Assembly (NCBI GenBank): GCA_002774635.1
Contig: PEXU01000014.1
Span: forward strand, 1-38,810
Length of the DNA: 38,810 nt
Source of the DNA: Candidatus Kerfeldbacteria bacterium CG08_land_8_20_14_0_20_40_16
Lineage (GTDB): Bacteria > Patescibacteriota > Patescibacteriia > UM-FILTER-42-10
Direction: 5' to 3'
The position numbers and the translations under genes were made by a program. The notes below the pieces were generated by a model that made no database searches, was not told the DNA's origin, and saw only the letters and a program-made list of their open reading frames with translations. Of the stretch, positions 18,621 through 27,125 are shown one piece after another (the first letter of the stretch is position 1; each line of letters begins with the position of its first letter).

Positions 18621-18709
18621 GGTTTAATTTATAATTTATAATTTAAAATGGATAATTTCGAAAGCACTCAATCGCAATAAAACGTTAACAGTCGGGCGAA
18701 GCTTTACCA

Positions 18710-18744
18710 TTACCAATTACTGATTACTAATTACTAATTACTCT
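18710..18744. repeat. Heptamer repeat array reaching into a coding end
   Basis: Five units of the TTACTAA family (TTACCAA, TTACTGA, TTACTAA twice, TTACTCT) lie in exact 7-bp register. On the minus strand they supply the last codons and the TAG stop of the epimerase gene ending at 18727. Confidence 0.85.
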
Positions 18745-19677
18745 ATTAACCCCATCTCTCAATTCGTAATGCTTAAACCATTGGATCGTTTCTAATATAC
18801 CTTTGGCTAAATTATACTTTGGCCGAAATCCCCATTGCCTCTTGATTTTAGAACAGTCCAGACAACTTCTTCTTTGTTCTCCTCTAACGGCAGGACCATG
18901 CCTCTTCTTAGCTTTAAAACCTCCCGATTTAACTATCCCATTAAATAACTCAACCACATCTGTTTCTTTACCGGTCCCTACATTGAACACCTTTCCCTTT
19001 TTATTTAAAGCCATCGCCGTTGCTCTAACAATATCTTTCACGTAAATATAGTCGCGAGTTTGCTTTCCGTCTCCGTTGATTATTGACTGCTTATTATTAA
19101 GCAACTTTGAGAGGAAAATCGCGATCACTCCAGCTTCCCCTTCCGGATTCTGCCTCGGACCATAAACGTTGGCGTAACGCAATATCGTGTAATCTAGCCC
19201 GAACTCATTCTGATAATAATGGAGATATTTTTCAATGGCATACTTTGATACCCCGTAGGGTGAAACAGGATTAACCGGATGCGATTCAGGAGTGGGAATT
19301 TTCTTGGTATCTCCATACATCGCTCCGCCGCTGGAGATAAAAATGAATTTTTTTATTTTGTATTTCTGAGAGCATTCCAAAAGATTCAAGGTGCCAATAA
19401 TGTTTACTCTGGCGTCGAAAATTGGATCAGCCACAGACTTTCTGACATTCATCTGAGCGGCTAAATGAAAGACATGGTCAAATTTTTCTTGCTTAAAGAT
19501 AGCCGTAATTTTCTCACTTTGAATATCAAGCCGATAAAATTTAGCCCTTTTATTCAAATTCTCTTTTCGACCAAGCGAAAGGTCATCTATTATTACTATC
19601 CGGTGCTTTCTTTCAATCAAGGCATCTACTAAATGAGATCCGATAAACCCTGCACCGCCGGTAACTAATATCTTCAT
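18727..19677 (-). CDS. NAD-dependent epimerase, GalE/UDP-sugar 4-epimerase-like
   Basis: The 316-residue SDR protein has GGAGFIGSH (7-15), the NAD ribose-binding IIDDLSLG, HLAAQMNVRKSVADP typical of the GalE group, SSGGAMYG (115-122) and the catalytic pair Y141 and K145 (SPYGVSKYAIEKY). It fits UDP-glucose or UDP-N-acetylglucosamine 4-epimerases. UDP-xylose or UDP-glucuronate epimerisation is also possible given the UDP-xylose pathway beside it. The C-terminal codons and stop lie inside a heptamer repeat, so the last few residues are probably not conserved. A large G-rich/C-rich inverted repeat lies just upstream. Confidence 0.88.
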   Translation of the reverse strand: MKILVTGGAGFIGSHLVDALIERKHRIVIIDDLSLGRKENLNKRAKFYRLDIQSEKITAIFKQEKFDHVFHLAAQMNVRKSVADPIFDARVNIIGTLNLLECSQKYKIKKFIFISSGGAMYGDTKKIPTPESHPVNPVSPYGVSKYAIEKYLHYYQNEFGLDYTILRYANVYGPRQNPEGEAGVIAIFLSKLLNNKQSIINGDGKQTRDYIYVKDIVRATAMALNKKGKVFNVGTGKETDVVELFNGIVKSGGFKAKKRHGPAVRGEQRRSCLDCSKIKRQWGFRPKYNLAKGILETIQWFKHYELRDGVNRVISN

Positions 19678-19706
19678 TTTTAGATTTAAAATTAAAGATT
19701 ATTATA

Positions 19707-19819
19707 GGGGTAGCAAGGGTTATTAAGGGTTGTCGGGGGGTATTAGGGGAAAAAGAAGCTTGACCAACGTTGTGCCCCCTTAATACCCCTTTATTTCCCC
19801 TATTAACCCTTTTATCCCC
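19707..19819. repeat. G-rich/C-rich imperfect inverted repeat of about 10-bp units
   Basis: On the plus strand, G-runs start at 19707, 19717, 19727, 19735 and 19746, spaced about 10 bases. After about 25 unique bases, C-runs start at 19775, 19786, 19797, 19807 and 19816. The arms are near reverse complements (shared core GGGGTATTA and GGGTTA). They could form a stem of over 40 bases, or a G-quadruplex on the plus strand. Confidence 0.8.
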
Positions 19820-19896
19820 TTACTAACAATTTTCAACTGGCAACTGTCAACTCTAACGATCGCGAATTATAATCATTCGTCATAAGCTACGAGCCA

Positions 19897-21072
19897 CTAA
19901 ATTCCCGCTTCCCGCTTCAAAACTGCCACTTTATCCGTTTTCTCCCAGGTGAAATCTTTGTCCTTTCTACCAAAATGACCGTAAGCGGCCGTTTTTTTGT
20001 AAATTGGCCTAAGCAGTTTCAAGTGCCTGATTATTCTCGACGGAGTTAAGGGAAAATGCTTCCGGATCAGCTTAACAATCTCCGATTCATCTATTTTGGC
20101 AGTTCCTTTAGTGTCTACTAAAACGCTGATCGGTTCCGCTACTCCAATCACGTAAGCAAGCTGCAGTTCGCATCTAGAAGCAATGCCGGCAGCAACAATG
20201 TTTTTGGCGATATAGCGAGCCATATAAGAGGCCGAACGGTCAACTTTAGAAGGGTCTTTACCGGAAAAAGCTCCTCCACCATGGTTGCCGTGTCCGCCGT
20301 AAGTGTCAACAATAATCTTTCGGCCGGTTAATCCCGCGTCTGCCGGAGGGCCGCATTTAACAAAACGGCCGGTGGCATTAACAAAAAAACGGGTTTTTTT
20401 ATCCAAATATTTCTTACAGATCGGATTAATCACTTTGTTAATCACATCTTTTTCCACTCTTTTCTCCGATACTTCTTCGTTATGACTAATGGCCACCACT
20501 ACGGTATCAACCCTTTTTGGCTTGCCATTCACATATTCCACAGCCACTTCCGATTTTCCATCGGGTCTTAGATAAGGAAGTGTTCTGTTTTTTCTTAATT
20601 GCGAAAGACGATAAGTTATTTTATGCGCTAAGGCAATTGGCAGGGGCATTAATTCCGGTGTCTCCTTAGTGGCATAGCCAAACATTAATCCTTGATCACC
20701 CGCTCCCTGTTCTTTATACTTTCCGGTTCCCTGATTAACCCCTTGGGCAATATCAGGACTTTGTTCATCAATGGCCACAATCACGCCACAGTCCTCCCAA
20801 TGAAAGCCCAGGGAATGATCGTTATAACCAATCTCTCTAATGGTGTTTCGGGCAATGGCCGCAATATCAACATATCCTTTTGTTTTTATCTCACCGGCCA
20901 CTACTACTAATCCCGTAGTAACCAATGTTTCTATTCCGGCATGGGAATAAGGATCCTGTTTGATTAATTCATCTAGTATGGCATCGGAAATTTGATCGCA
21001 AATTTTATCCGGATGTCCTTCGGTTACTGATTCTGAGGTAAAAATGTGTTTTTTAACTTTTTGTTTAATCAT
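19897..21072 (-). CDS. metK: S-adenosylmethionine synthetase
   Basis: The 391-residue enzyme makes SAM from methionine and ATP. Diagnostic motifs are [10 protein letters not shown] (14-23), the hexapeptide GAGDQG (123-128) and the glycine-rich phosphate loop GGGAFSGKD (265-273). The length and the three-domain plan are normal. Its place inside a glycan locus is unusual; it may feed the methyltransferase at 12192-12899. No SAM riboswitch was seen in the 34-base gap before the start, so it is probably read as part of the operon beginning upstream. Confidence 0.97.
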   Translation of the reverse strand: MIKQKVKKHIFTSESVTEGHPDKICDQISDAILDELIKQDPYSHAGIETLVTTGLVVVAGEIKTKGYVDIAAIARNTIREIGYNDHSLGFHWEDCGVIVAIDEQSPDIAQGVNQGTGKYKEQGAGDQGLMFGYATKETPELMPLPIALAHKITYRLSQLRKNRTLPYLRPDGKSEVAVEYVNGKPKRVDTVVVAISHNEEVSEKRVEKDVINKVINPICKKYLDKKTRFFVNATGRFVKCGPPADAGLTGRKIIVDTYGGHGNHGGGAFSGKDPSKVDRSASYMARYIAKNIVAAGIASRCELQLAYVIGVAEPISVLVDTKGTAKIDESEIVKLIRKHFPLTPSRIIRHLKLLRPIYKKTAAYGHFGRKDKDFTWEKTDKVAVLKREAGI

Positions 21073-21106
21073 TGTTTTTGAGTGATTTGTTTATTAAATT
21101 CTTAAT

Positions 21107-22135
21107 TTATTTATTAAAATTAATATTTTCTATACCCACGACTCTACTTTTTCCTTTCATCTGGTCAATAGTTTTCTTTAATCCTTCCCCAAGCGGAATC
21201 ACAGGAAACCAGCCCAATTTTTCTTTAGCTAACGAAATATCAGGCAGACCCTGCTTAGCGGTAAAAGGCAGGGGCTTTTTAAAAACTATTTTGGAAGCAG
21301 ACTGGGTGAGCTTTATTATTTCGTTAGCGATATTAATTATTTTAAGTTCCTCGGGATTGCCAATATTGACAACCCCGGAAAAATTGGAACGCATTGCCCG
21401 TTGAATAGCCTCAATTAGATCGGAAATATAACAAAAAGTGCTGGTGGCCTCTTGGGGACTATAAATTTCGATGTCTCTTCCTTCTAAGGCAGCCGTGATA
21501 AAATCAGGAATCATCCTTCCATCATCCAGGCGCATACGCGGGCCAAAAGAATTGAAAACTCTTAAGATTTTTACTTCTAGATTATATTTTTTACCATAAT
21601 TCATTACCATGCTTTCGGCAAAGCGTTTTCCTTCATTATAGCAACTACGGGGGCCAATTGGATTAATAAATCCCCAATAATCCTCTTTAAACGGAGCCTT
21701 TTCTAAAGGTTCGCCGTAGATTGCAGAACTGGAAAGAAAGAGAAATTTCGCTTTGTTCTTTACTGCTAATTCCAAAATATTCTTTGTCCCGTGAGAATTA
21801 GCCAGGAGGGTTTCAATTGGAATTTTGTTATATTCCCTAGGAGCAGTGGGGCAAGCCAAGTGGTAAATTTTTTGAATTCCCTGAAACTTCACCTTAAATT
21901 TTCTTAATTCCGAAAGCTTCTCTATTTCTAAAGGTTCAGTAATATCATGCCTAACAAATTCAAAATCAGGATTTTTCAACAAATGATCGATATTATCCTC
22001 TTGACCAGTAATAAAATTATCAATACAGATTACTTTGCTTTTTTTTATTAATTCATCACAAAGATGAGAGCCAATGAATCCTGCGCCGCCGGTCACCAGG
22101 ATATTTTCTTTTTCAAAAATTGGTTTAACGGCCAT
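21107..22135 (-). CDS. SDR nucleotide-sugar enzyme, divergent UXS paralogue
   Basis: The 342-residue protein shares the UXS layout: GGAGFIGSH (16-24), YHLACPTAPREYNK, the block [18 protein letters not shown] with Y166 and K170, and VFNSFGPRMRLDDGR. Two residues present in the neighbouring UXS are changed. The Glu of TSEVYG is Ala138 (SSSAIYG), and the Arg of TRSFCYVSD is Ser (TSTFCYISD). It may therefore be an epimerase, dehydratase or non-decarboxylating relative rather than a second UDP-xylose synthase. Its start overlaps the ALG5-like gene by 11 bases. Confidence 0.8.
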   Translation of the reverse strand: MAVKPIFEKENILVTGGAGFIGSHLCDELIKKSKVICIDNFITGQEDNIDHLLKNPDFEFVRHDITEPLEIEKLSELRKFKVKFQGIQKIYHLACPTAPREYNKIPIETLLANSHGTKNILELAVKNKAKFLFLSSSAIYGEPLEKAPFKEDYWGFINPIGPRSCYNEGKRFAESMVMNYGKKYNLEVKILRVFNSFGPRMRLDDGRMIPDFITAALEGRDIEIYSPQEATSTFCYISDLIEAIQRAMRSNFSGVVNIGNPEELKIINIANEIIKLTQSASKIVFKKPLPFTAKQGLPDISLAKEKLGWFPVIPLGEGLKKTIDQMKGKSRVVGIENINFNK

Positions 22136-22868
22136 GGTTTTTTAAATCATATTTATTAGTTAAAATATTCCATTTTATTTTTAGCAGTTCTCCTAAAGTC
22201 TTCAGATAATCAAAAAATCTGACCTTACTGCGAAAATCATTCCGCCACTTCACCGGCACTTCTTTAATTTTAAACCCCATTCTCTTGGCCAACATTAGAA
22301 TTTCAAAATCAAATCCCCATCTTTCAATAGTCTGTTTCCGAAAAATTATCAGGGTCTCTTTTTTAAACATCTTGAAGCCACACTGGGTATCTTTAATACC
22401 GGGAACGATTAACAACTGAATAAATTTATTGCCTAGCTTACCCAACCATTCTTTATAAAAGGGCTGATGGACAGAGACTTGCGATTCTTTCATTCCCCGT
22501 GAGCCGATCACGATATCGTATTCTTTAAGATAAGGCAATAATTTTTCTAAATCCTCAATGGGGGTAGAAAAATCAGCATCGGAAAAAAGAACCACCGTAA
22601 AGCGCGCTTTCAACATTCCCTGCTTAACAGAATAACCCTTTCCATAATTCCGGTCATTCTTTATTATCTGAAAATGTTCGTTTTGGTATTGTTCCAGTAT
22701 CGGCAAGGTCTGATCGGTACTTCCATCATCAACAAAAATAATCTCGTAATCGGGTAAAGTATGGTTTAAGTAGGGGAGGATTTCAGCTAGTGACTTCCTG
22801 ATTCTTTTTTCTTCGTTATAAACCGGTATCACCAGCGAAATGGGAGGGAAAAAACATCTTTTGTTCAT
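22125..22868 (-). CDS. ALG5-like polyprenyl-phosphate glycosyltransferase (GT2)
   Basis: The 247-residue protein matches dolichyl-phosphate beta-glucosyltransferase: SLVIPVYNEEKRIRKSL, IFVDDGSTDQT, the DxD-type FSDADFSTP, and the family-typical GIKDTQCGFKMF followed by RWGFDFEILMLAKRMG and VPVKWRND. No C-terminal membrane helices are present. It should load a sugar, often glucose, from a nucleotide donor onto a lipid phosphate at the cytoplasmic face. The GtrA gene 22 bases upstream could flip this product outward, giving a GtrB/GtrA-like pair. Confidence 0.9.
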   Translation of the reverse strand: MNKRCFFPPISLVIPVYNEEKRIRKSLAEILPYLNHTLPDYEIIFVDDGSTDQTLPILEQYQNEHFQIIKNDRNYGKGYSVKQGMLKARFTVVLFSDADFSTPIEDLEKLLPYLKEYDIVIGSRGMKESQVSVHQPFYKEWLGKLGNKFIQLLIVPGIKDTQCGFKMFKKETLIIFRKQTIERWGFDFEILMLAKRMGFKIKEVPVKWRNDFRSKVRFFDYLKTLGELLKIKWNILTNKYDLKNHGR

Positions 22869-22890
22869 AGCAAGTTATCCTGATTATAGC

Positions 22891-23364
22891 CTAATTTAAA
22901 GAATCGGACAACTCCCCTCTATTCTTTTTTTCGGGCTTGAAAGTCCAAAATTTATTGGCGCTAAAATTCCAAAACATGGCGATTCCCACCGCACAAATTT
23001 TTGCCAATAGGTCATAAATTACTAAGTGGGTCACTAAGATATAAAGAACTGTTTCATTGATCAAAAGACCAATAACGCTGACCAATATAAATTTGGGATA
23101 CTGAATGTAAATTCTTTTATTCTTGTCCCGAAAAGTCCAAGTTTTATTCAAAATATAACTGGAAGTAGCAGCGATCGAAAAGGAAACAAAGTTGGCCAAC
23201 AAATAATTTTTCTGCCAAAATTCCCAGAAACGAGTAAGAATAATATAAACGGAAAAATCCAGAATGGTGTTAAATCCGCCAACTAAGGCAAATTTTACTA
23301 TTTCTTTGATTATTAATTTTTCTTGAAGATGGCGGTTATTTCTAATTCGATCGATTATTTTCAT
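22891..23364 (-). CDS. GtrA-like membrane protein
   Basis: The 157-residue protein has four membrane helices with the GtrA pattern KFALVGGFNTILDFSVYIIL in the first and a conserved ILNKTWTFRDK motif after the second; a second WTF motif (NKFWTF) lies near the end. GtrA proteins are thought to help move polyprenyl-phosphate sugars across the membrane. The next gene on the strand is an ALG5/GtrB-like synthase. This is the first gene of the long minus-strand glycan run, 56 bases after the HtrA-like gene's stop. Confidence 0.9.
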   Translation of the reverse strand: MKIIDRIRNNRHLQEKLIIKEIVKFALVGGFNTILDFSVYIILTRFWEFWQKNYLLANFVSFSIAATSSYILNKTWTFRDKNKRIYIQYPKFILVSVIGLLINETVLYILVTHLVIYDLLAKICAVGIAMFWNFSANKFWTFKPEKKNRGELSDSLN

Positions 23365-23420
23365 TATGGTTTTTCTTTTGGAATTTTATTTCGACAAAAA
23401 TGAAGATTAATTAATGTCTT

Positions 23421-24710
23421 TCATTCTGGTAATTTTTCGAGGGTTATTTTTTGTTTTATTTCCTGATTATCCCTCATAACTACCAGCTCAATTTCTTCAC
23501 CTGGTTCGTATTCCTGCAGTACCTTAGGTAATGGATTATCGAGGTTGATTTCCGTTTCATTAATCTTAGTAATAAGATCGCCAGTTTTAAGTCCGGCCTG
23601 ATCAGCTGGACTTTGATTAATAACGGCAGGCAGATTTAAGGTATCATCACCATAAATTAATGCACCCTGGTTTAGACCTCGACTTAAATTTTCAGGAACA
23701 TTAATTATTCTACTTAAATCTAAATAATGAATTCCCAGCCATGCTCTTTCCATAGTTCCATTTTTTAATAGCCGCGGAATGATAGAACGGAACTGTTGGT
23801 CTGGTATCACAGAATCAGCTTTCGTTAACACTGGATCAGATTGATAAGCAATCCCTACTATTTTTCCGTCCAGGGCAAGCAAAGGTGCGCCCTTAAACTT
23901 ATCGGGCAAAGGACTAGTGAGTAGGAATTGCTCATCAAAAGATTCGGAAGAAAAAATATAACTAGATATTTCCTCTTCTGGAAAAATATAATGAAGATCT
24001 CCTAGTTCCGTAAACATTACTTCCGAGGATCCATCAATCTTGTTGATAAAACTGATTAACCGTTGGCCGGCTTTCAAATCAGCAGGATCGACAAATTCTG
24101 CCATCGCTAGATTAGTGGCATTGATTCTAAAAAAAACAGAATTGCTCATCGGATCAGATTGAATATTGGCAACAGAATAGATATTCTGGTCAGAGGTTAC
24201 AGCAACATATTCGCTGTTAAGATCATCTACGACCTGTTGTGATGTTATAACTAAACCGTCGTTAGTTAGAATTATTCCGCTGCCCTTTGTTTCTTCCATG
24301 CGATAAACCTGACTTAAGGGATCTTTTGAGTTGTCGTTCTTTTTTTTGAAAATGGTTACTACCTTCGACCTACTTTCCCGAATAGTCTGCTGGATTTCAA
24401 ACTCAGAAGCGGTAAGATTTTTCTCGCTCTTTTGAATAATTATCCTACTGTCATCTGGATAGGTTTTTAAATAAAACTGGCTAACAATAGGCAGATTAGG
24501 ATATGATACGGCCAAAGCATTAATTATCACTTCGCCCAGTAAACCGGCTAAAAATCCAGCGATAATTGCGACAACAATGATTAATACTCCATTCTTGGAA
24601 CGAGTGGGCGGTCGATTAAACGATTTTGAATCAGATTGAGAATAGATTTCTTTAACTACTTTCTCTTTTTTAAGAACTTTTGGTGAAGTGGGAACTGGTT
24701 TTACTTTCAT
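23421..24710 (-). CDS. HtrA-like trypsin-fold/PDZ protein lacking the catalytic triad
   Basis: The 429-residue protein has a cytoplasmic tail, a membrane anchor (about 41-65), a trypsin-like domain (about 105-315) and one PDZ domain (about 325-427, with SPADQAGLKTGDLITKIN). Aligned to DegP/HtrA, the catalytic His in ITNNHVV is Gln159 (ITSQQVV), the Asp in DPxxDxA is Asn190 (DPMSNSVFF), and the Ser in GNSGGPL is Lys273 (KFKGAPLL). All three are gone while the surrounding fold and the reading frame are kept. It is therefore probably a pseudoprotease acting as a scaffold, peptide-binding chaperone or regulator outside the membrane. The four envelope genes ahead of it run in the same direction. 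Confidence 0.88.
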   Translation of the reverse strand: MKVKPVPTSPKVLKKEKVVKEIYSQSDSKSFNRPPTRSKNGVLIIVVAIIAGFLAGLLGEVIINALAVSYPNLPIVSQFYLKTYPDDSRIIIQKSEKNLTASEFEIQQTIRESRSKVVTIFKKKNDNSKDPLSQVYRMEETKGSGIILTNDGLVITSQQVVDDLNSEYVAVTSDQNIYSVANIQSDPMSNSVFFRINATNLAMAEFVDPADLKAGQRLISFINKIDGSSEVMFTELGDLHYIFPEEEISSYIFSSESFDEQFLLTSPLPDKFKGAPLLALDGKIVGIAYQSDPVLTKADSVIPDQQFRSIIPRLLKNGTMERAWLGIHYLDLSRIINVPENLSRGLNQGALIYGDDTLNLPAVINQSPADQAGLKTGDLITKINETEINLDNPLPKVLQEYEPGEEIELVVMRDNQEIKQKITLEKLPE

Positions 24711-24718
24711 AATTGATG

Positions 24719-24753
24719 AGTAAATAGTAATTGGTAAGTAGTGAGCAATAATT
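24719..24753. repeat. Heptamer repeat array, opposite orientation
   Basis: Five degenerate 7-bp units in AGTAATT form (the reverse complement of the TTACTAA family) lie in register just ahead of the HtrA-like gene. They are weaker than the arrays at 15999 and 18710. Confidence 0.6.
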
Positions 24754-24814
24754 AATGTTTGTAATTAGAGACTACCGGTATTCTTAATAGTTACGGTAAG
24801 CAATTGGTGATATT

Positions 24815-25579
24815 TCATGCCCAGTGAGCAGTAAGGACAACGATAAAAAGGATTGTGCAACTAATCCCAAGATAGCGCTTTAACACTTTTTTGTCTAAAC
24901 TTTCTAAAAACCAATGACGGGTAATGCCCGTTAAAAAATAATATCCGATCGCTAAAATTAATCCATTAACTAAATAGCTGGACGGCAGAAATTTGGTGAC
25001 CCAGAACATTTCCGCCATTAAAAGCGCCAAGACTATAACCAGCGCAAGGTTTTTTCTAAGAGCTATTTTATTTATGGCAATCATTTGTAAAACTAGTAAT
25101 AAAGAAATTAAAAAAACAAAAATCAGCAAGAGTAGACTGGAGAATCCCAAAAATAAAATAAGACTATAAAAGGATGCACTCATTAGAAAAACGGTAATCA
25201 GATTAAGATAAGAAGTAATATTTTCCAGAGAATAGGGCTGGTAGCGAACGGGCTGGTAAAAAAATAGAAAAACATTCTCGATGAATACCCACCATAAAAA
25301 AACAACTACTAAAATTATAAATTGTTTCAATAGCCAGCCTTCTGCAAAAAAAATGAAGATAAAACTGAATCCAACAAAAAAGAAAGGCGTAATGATCAAC
25401 GACCAAATTGCTCTGACATCAATTTTCTTCCAGGAAAGCCAGAGAAGAAAGGCAATAACAGCTATTTCCAATAAGGCCATAAGGCCATAATACCATTCTG
25501 GTTCTAAAAGAAGGATTTCAAATAAACCGCAGATTAAGATAATGGAAAAAATTGTGACCAGTCGACGAATTAAAATCAT
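24815..25579 (-). CDS. Polytopic membrane protein, unknown
   Basis: The 254-residue protein is almost entirely hydrophobic, with about eight predicted membrane helices and short basic loops. No motif was recognised. The start lies six bases after the stop of the TolB-like gene, so it is in the same operon. In context it may form a membrane complex with the anchored propeller protein and the pseudo-HtrA encoded on either side. This is inference only. Confidence 0.7.
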   Translation of the reverse strand: MILIRRLVTIFSIILICGLFEILLLEPEWYYGLMALLEIAVIAFLLWLSWKKIDVRAIWSLIITPFFFVGFSFIFIFFAEGWLLKQFIILVVVFLWWVFIENVFLFFYQPVRYQPYSLENITSYLNLITVFLMSASFYSLILFLGFSSLLLLIFVFLISLLLVLQMIAINKIALRKNLALVIVLALLMAEMFWVTKFLPSSYLVNGLILAIGYYFLTGITRHWFLESLDKKVLKRYLGISCTILFIVVLTAHWA

Positions 25580-25585
25580 AAATTC

Positions 25586-26647
25586 TTAAAACCAATTATT
25601 CATTTCCTTTGTTATTTGGTAACTTTCTGAATTAGGGCCTTCTCGGAACCAGATTTGAGAATTATTACTTTGATCTTCGGTTGTATAAACTATTGCCTCT
25701 CCGCTCCCCCATTCTAAATTATTTGCCTCAAGTTCCAACTTTTTTACCGATTGTTCCTCTAACGAAACGATCAGTGACTCAATCAGCAGTTGGTCGGAAT
25801 AGATGTTTAATAGTACCTCGTTATTAGCGGAATTAACATCCATAAAATAGGAGCTGTTTTCTTGAGGACGAATTCGAATGGTAAAAAGTTCTTTCTGATT
25901 TTCCCCTCTGAGAGTCATAGAAATAAGCTGTAAAAACTCTCCCTTCACATCCAGGAATATAATTTTTTTACTGGTCATCAGATAAATTGGTGCTACTCCC
26001 CCCTTAAACAATTCAATCTCATCCAGAAGAGTCCCTTTTTCGTCAATCGTTCTAAAAAGCAGTTTGGTATCAGTTATGCTAGCTAATGGGTCTTTAATGG
26101 CATAAATGATGTTATTGCTATCGGAGGACCAATTATAATCCTGAACTTCACTGGCCACTCGTTCAACTTTGCCGGTTTGAAGATCAACTAGATAGAGATC
26201 CCCCGTTGCTTTCTTTGATGAAAAATCTTCTAAAAATGCTAGCCGGCGATCATCCGGAGAAATTTTAAGGGAGCGAGGAAAACCTCTGGTAATATTTAAT
26301 AACCTTTTTTCTTCAGTACTAAGGGAAAATAAATAAATGCCGGTATAATCACTACTTTGAGAAAAAAAAGCAATTTGATTGCTTGATAAAGAAAGCTTGG
26401 GTCCGTATTCTCTCTCGGCGGTATTAGTTATCCTTTTAAAAAATAATCCACTGCTGTCGGTAAGGTAAATTTCATCATTCCCGTCTCGATTAGAAACAAA
26501 ACTAATTAGACCGGCGGCCGAGGAAAGTGAAAAATTGGAATTTACCGAAACGAAGTTGACTTTTCCTTCCGGCTTATTCAGGAAAAAAAAGTATGTTCCC
26601 CCAGCAGCTAAAACAATTATTATTAATATCGTAACGAGATATTTCAT
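25586..26647 (-). CDS. Membrane-anchored TolB-like beta-propeller
   Basis: The 353-residue protein has an N-terminal membrane anchor (about 4-24) followed by repeated PD40/WD40-like blades. The clearest are ISFVSNRDGNDEIYLTDSSG, a blade around SLSSNQIAFFSQSSDYTGIYLFSL, and another at ISPDDRRLAFLED. These match TolB-type propellers, used as protein- or ligand-binding platforms. The protein should face outside. Spacing to its neighbours is six bases on each side. No enzyme motif was seen. Confidence 0.82.
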   Translation of the reverse strand: MKYLVTILIIIVLAAGGTYFFFLNKPEGKVNFVSVNSNFSLSSAAGLISFVSNRDGNDEIYLTDSSGLFFKRITNTAEREYGPKLSLSSNQIAFFSQSSDYTGIYLFSLSTEEKRLLNITRGFPRSLKISPDDRRLAFLEDFSSKKATGDLYLVDLQTGKVERVASEVQDYNWSSDSNNIIYAIKDPLASITDTKLLFRTIDEKGTLLDEIELFKGGVAPIYLMTSKKIIFLDVKGEFLQLISMTLRGENQKELFTIRIRPQENSSYFMDVNSANNEVLLNIYSDQLLIESLIVSLEEQSVKKLELEANNLEWGSGEAIVYTTEDQSNNSQIWFREGPNSESYQITKEMNNWF

Positions 26648-26653
26648 TATTAC

Positions 26654-27115
26654 TTAAAGGGTGCTAAGCCAAGAATATTCATTTTTTAAATCATCTATTT
26701 TTTTCTTCACAGCGCTAAAATCAATTTGATAATCAGGATTAACTGATGACTGTTGAGTAAGAAGCGGGCTTCTCAAATCATTAATTAGGGAAACTAAATT
26801 AAGATGCAGATCTTGATCTTGAGCCGGAACCTTCTGTTCTAAAACTGTTTCTTCTAACTGATCCAGAACCGCCAATCGTTCTGATATTTCGCTTTTCCCC
26901 TTAATTGGCGTAGTTAAACCATCCATGACATTAATTATCCCCTGAGTTGCTTCTTGGTACTGATGATTCAATTCTTCAGTAGTTAAGGTTCTTTCTTCAG
27001 CCGAGGTACTAGAGGAAAGTACTTCGCCTTGATCTTTCTTTATCGCTTCGTTATAACTAAACAACAAATAAAGAACGACAAAAAAAGCTAGGAAAGGATA
27101 AATAAATTTTTTCAT
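26654..27115 (-). CDS. Small membrane-anchored helical protein, unknown
   Basis: The start is placed at 27115, where MKKFIYPFLAFFVVLYLLFSY forms a normal signal anchor. A longer frame to 27214 would run inside the upstream gene and put a polar stretch before the anchor. This gives 153 residues: one helix, then a polar, mostly alpha-helical outer part (ERTLTTEELNHQYQEATQGI and later segments). No ribosome binding site is clear, and the gap to the upstream stop is 10 bases, so coupling is likely. No family recognised. Confidence 0.65.
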   Translation of the reverse strand: MKKFIYPFLAFFVVLYLLFSYNEAIKKDQGEVLSSSTSAEERTLTTEELNHQYQEATQGIINVMDGLTTPIKGKSEISERLAVLDQLEETVLEQKVPAQDQDLHLNLVSLINDLRSPLLTQQSSVNPDYQIDFSAVKKKIDDLKNEYSWLSTL

Positions 27116-27125
27116 AGTTTTAACA

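Noticed and set aside
19707-19819. Insertion sequence end or mobile element
   Set aside because: There is no transposase and no target duplication seen; the arms are built of short repeated units, which fits slippage better than transposition.
21073-21106. SAM riboswitch ahead of metK
   Set aside because: The gap is only 34 bases of AT-rich sequence, too short for any known SAM riboswitch, and no such fold extends into the neighbouring gene.
21107-22135. Calling the second SDR a confirmed UDP-glucuronate decarboxylase
   Set aside because: Overall likeness is clear, but the Glu and Arg used by decarboxylases are replaced, so only a paralogue call is supported.
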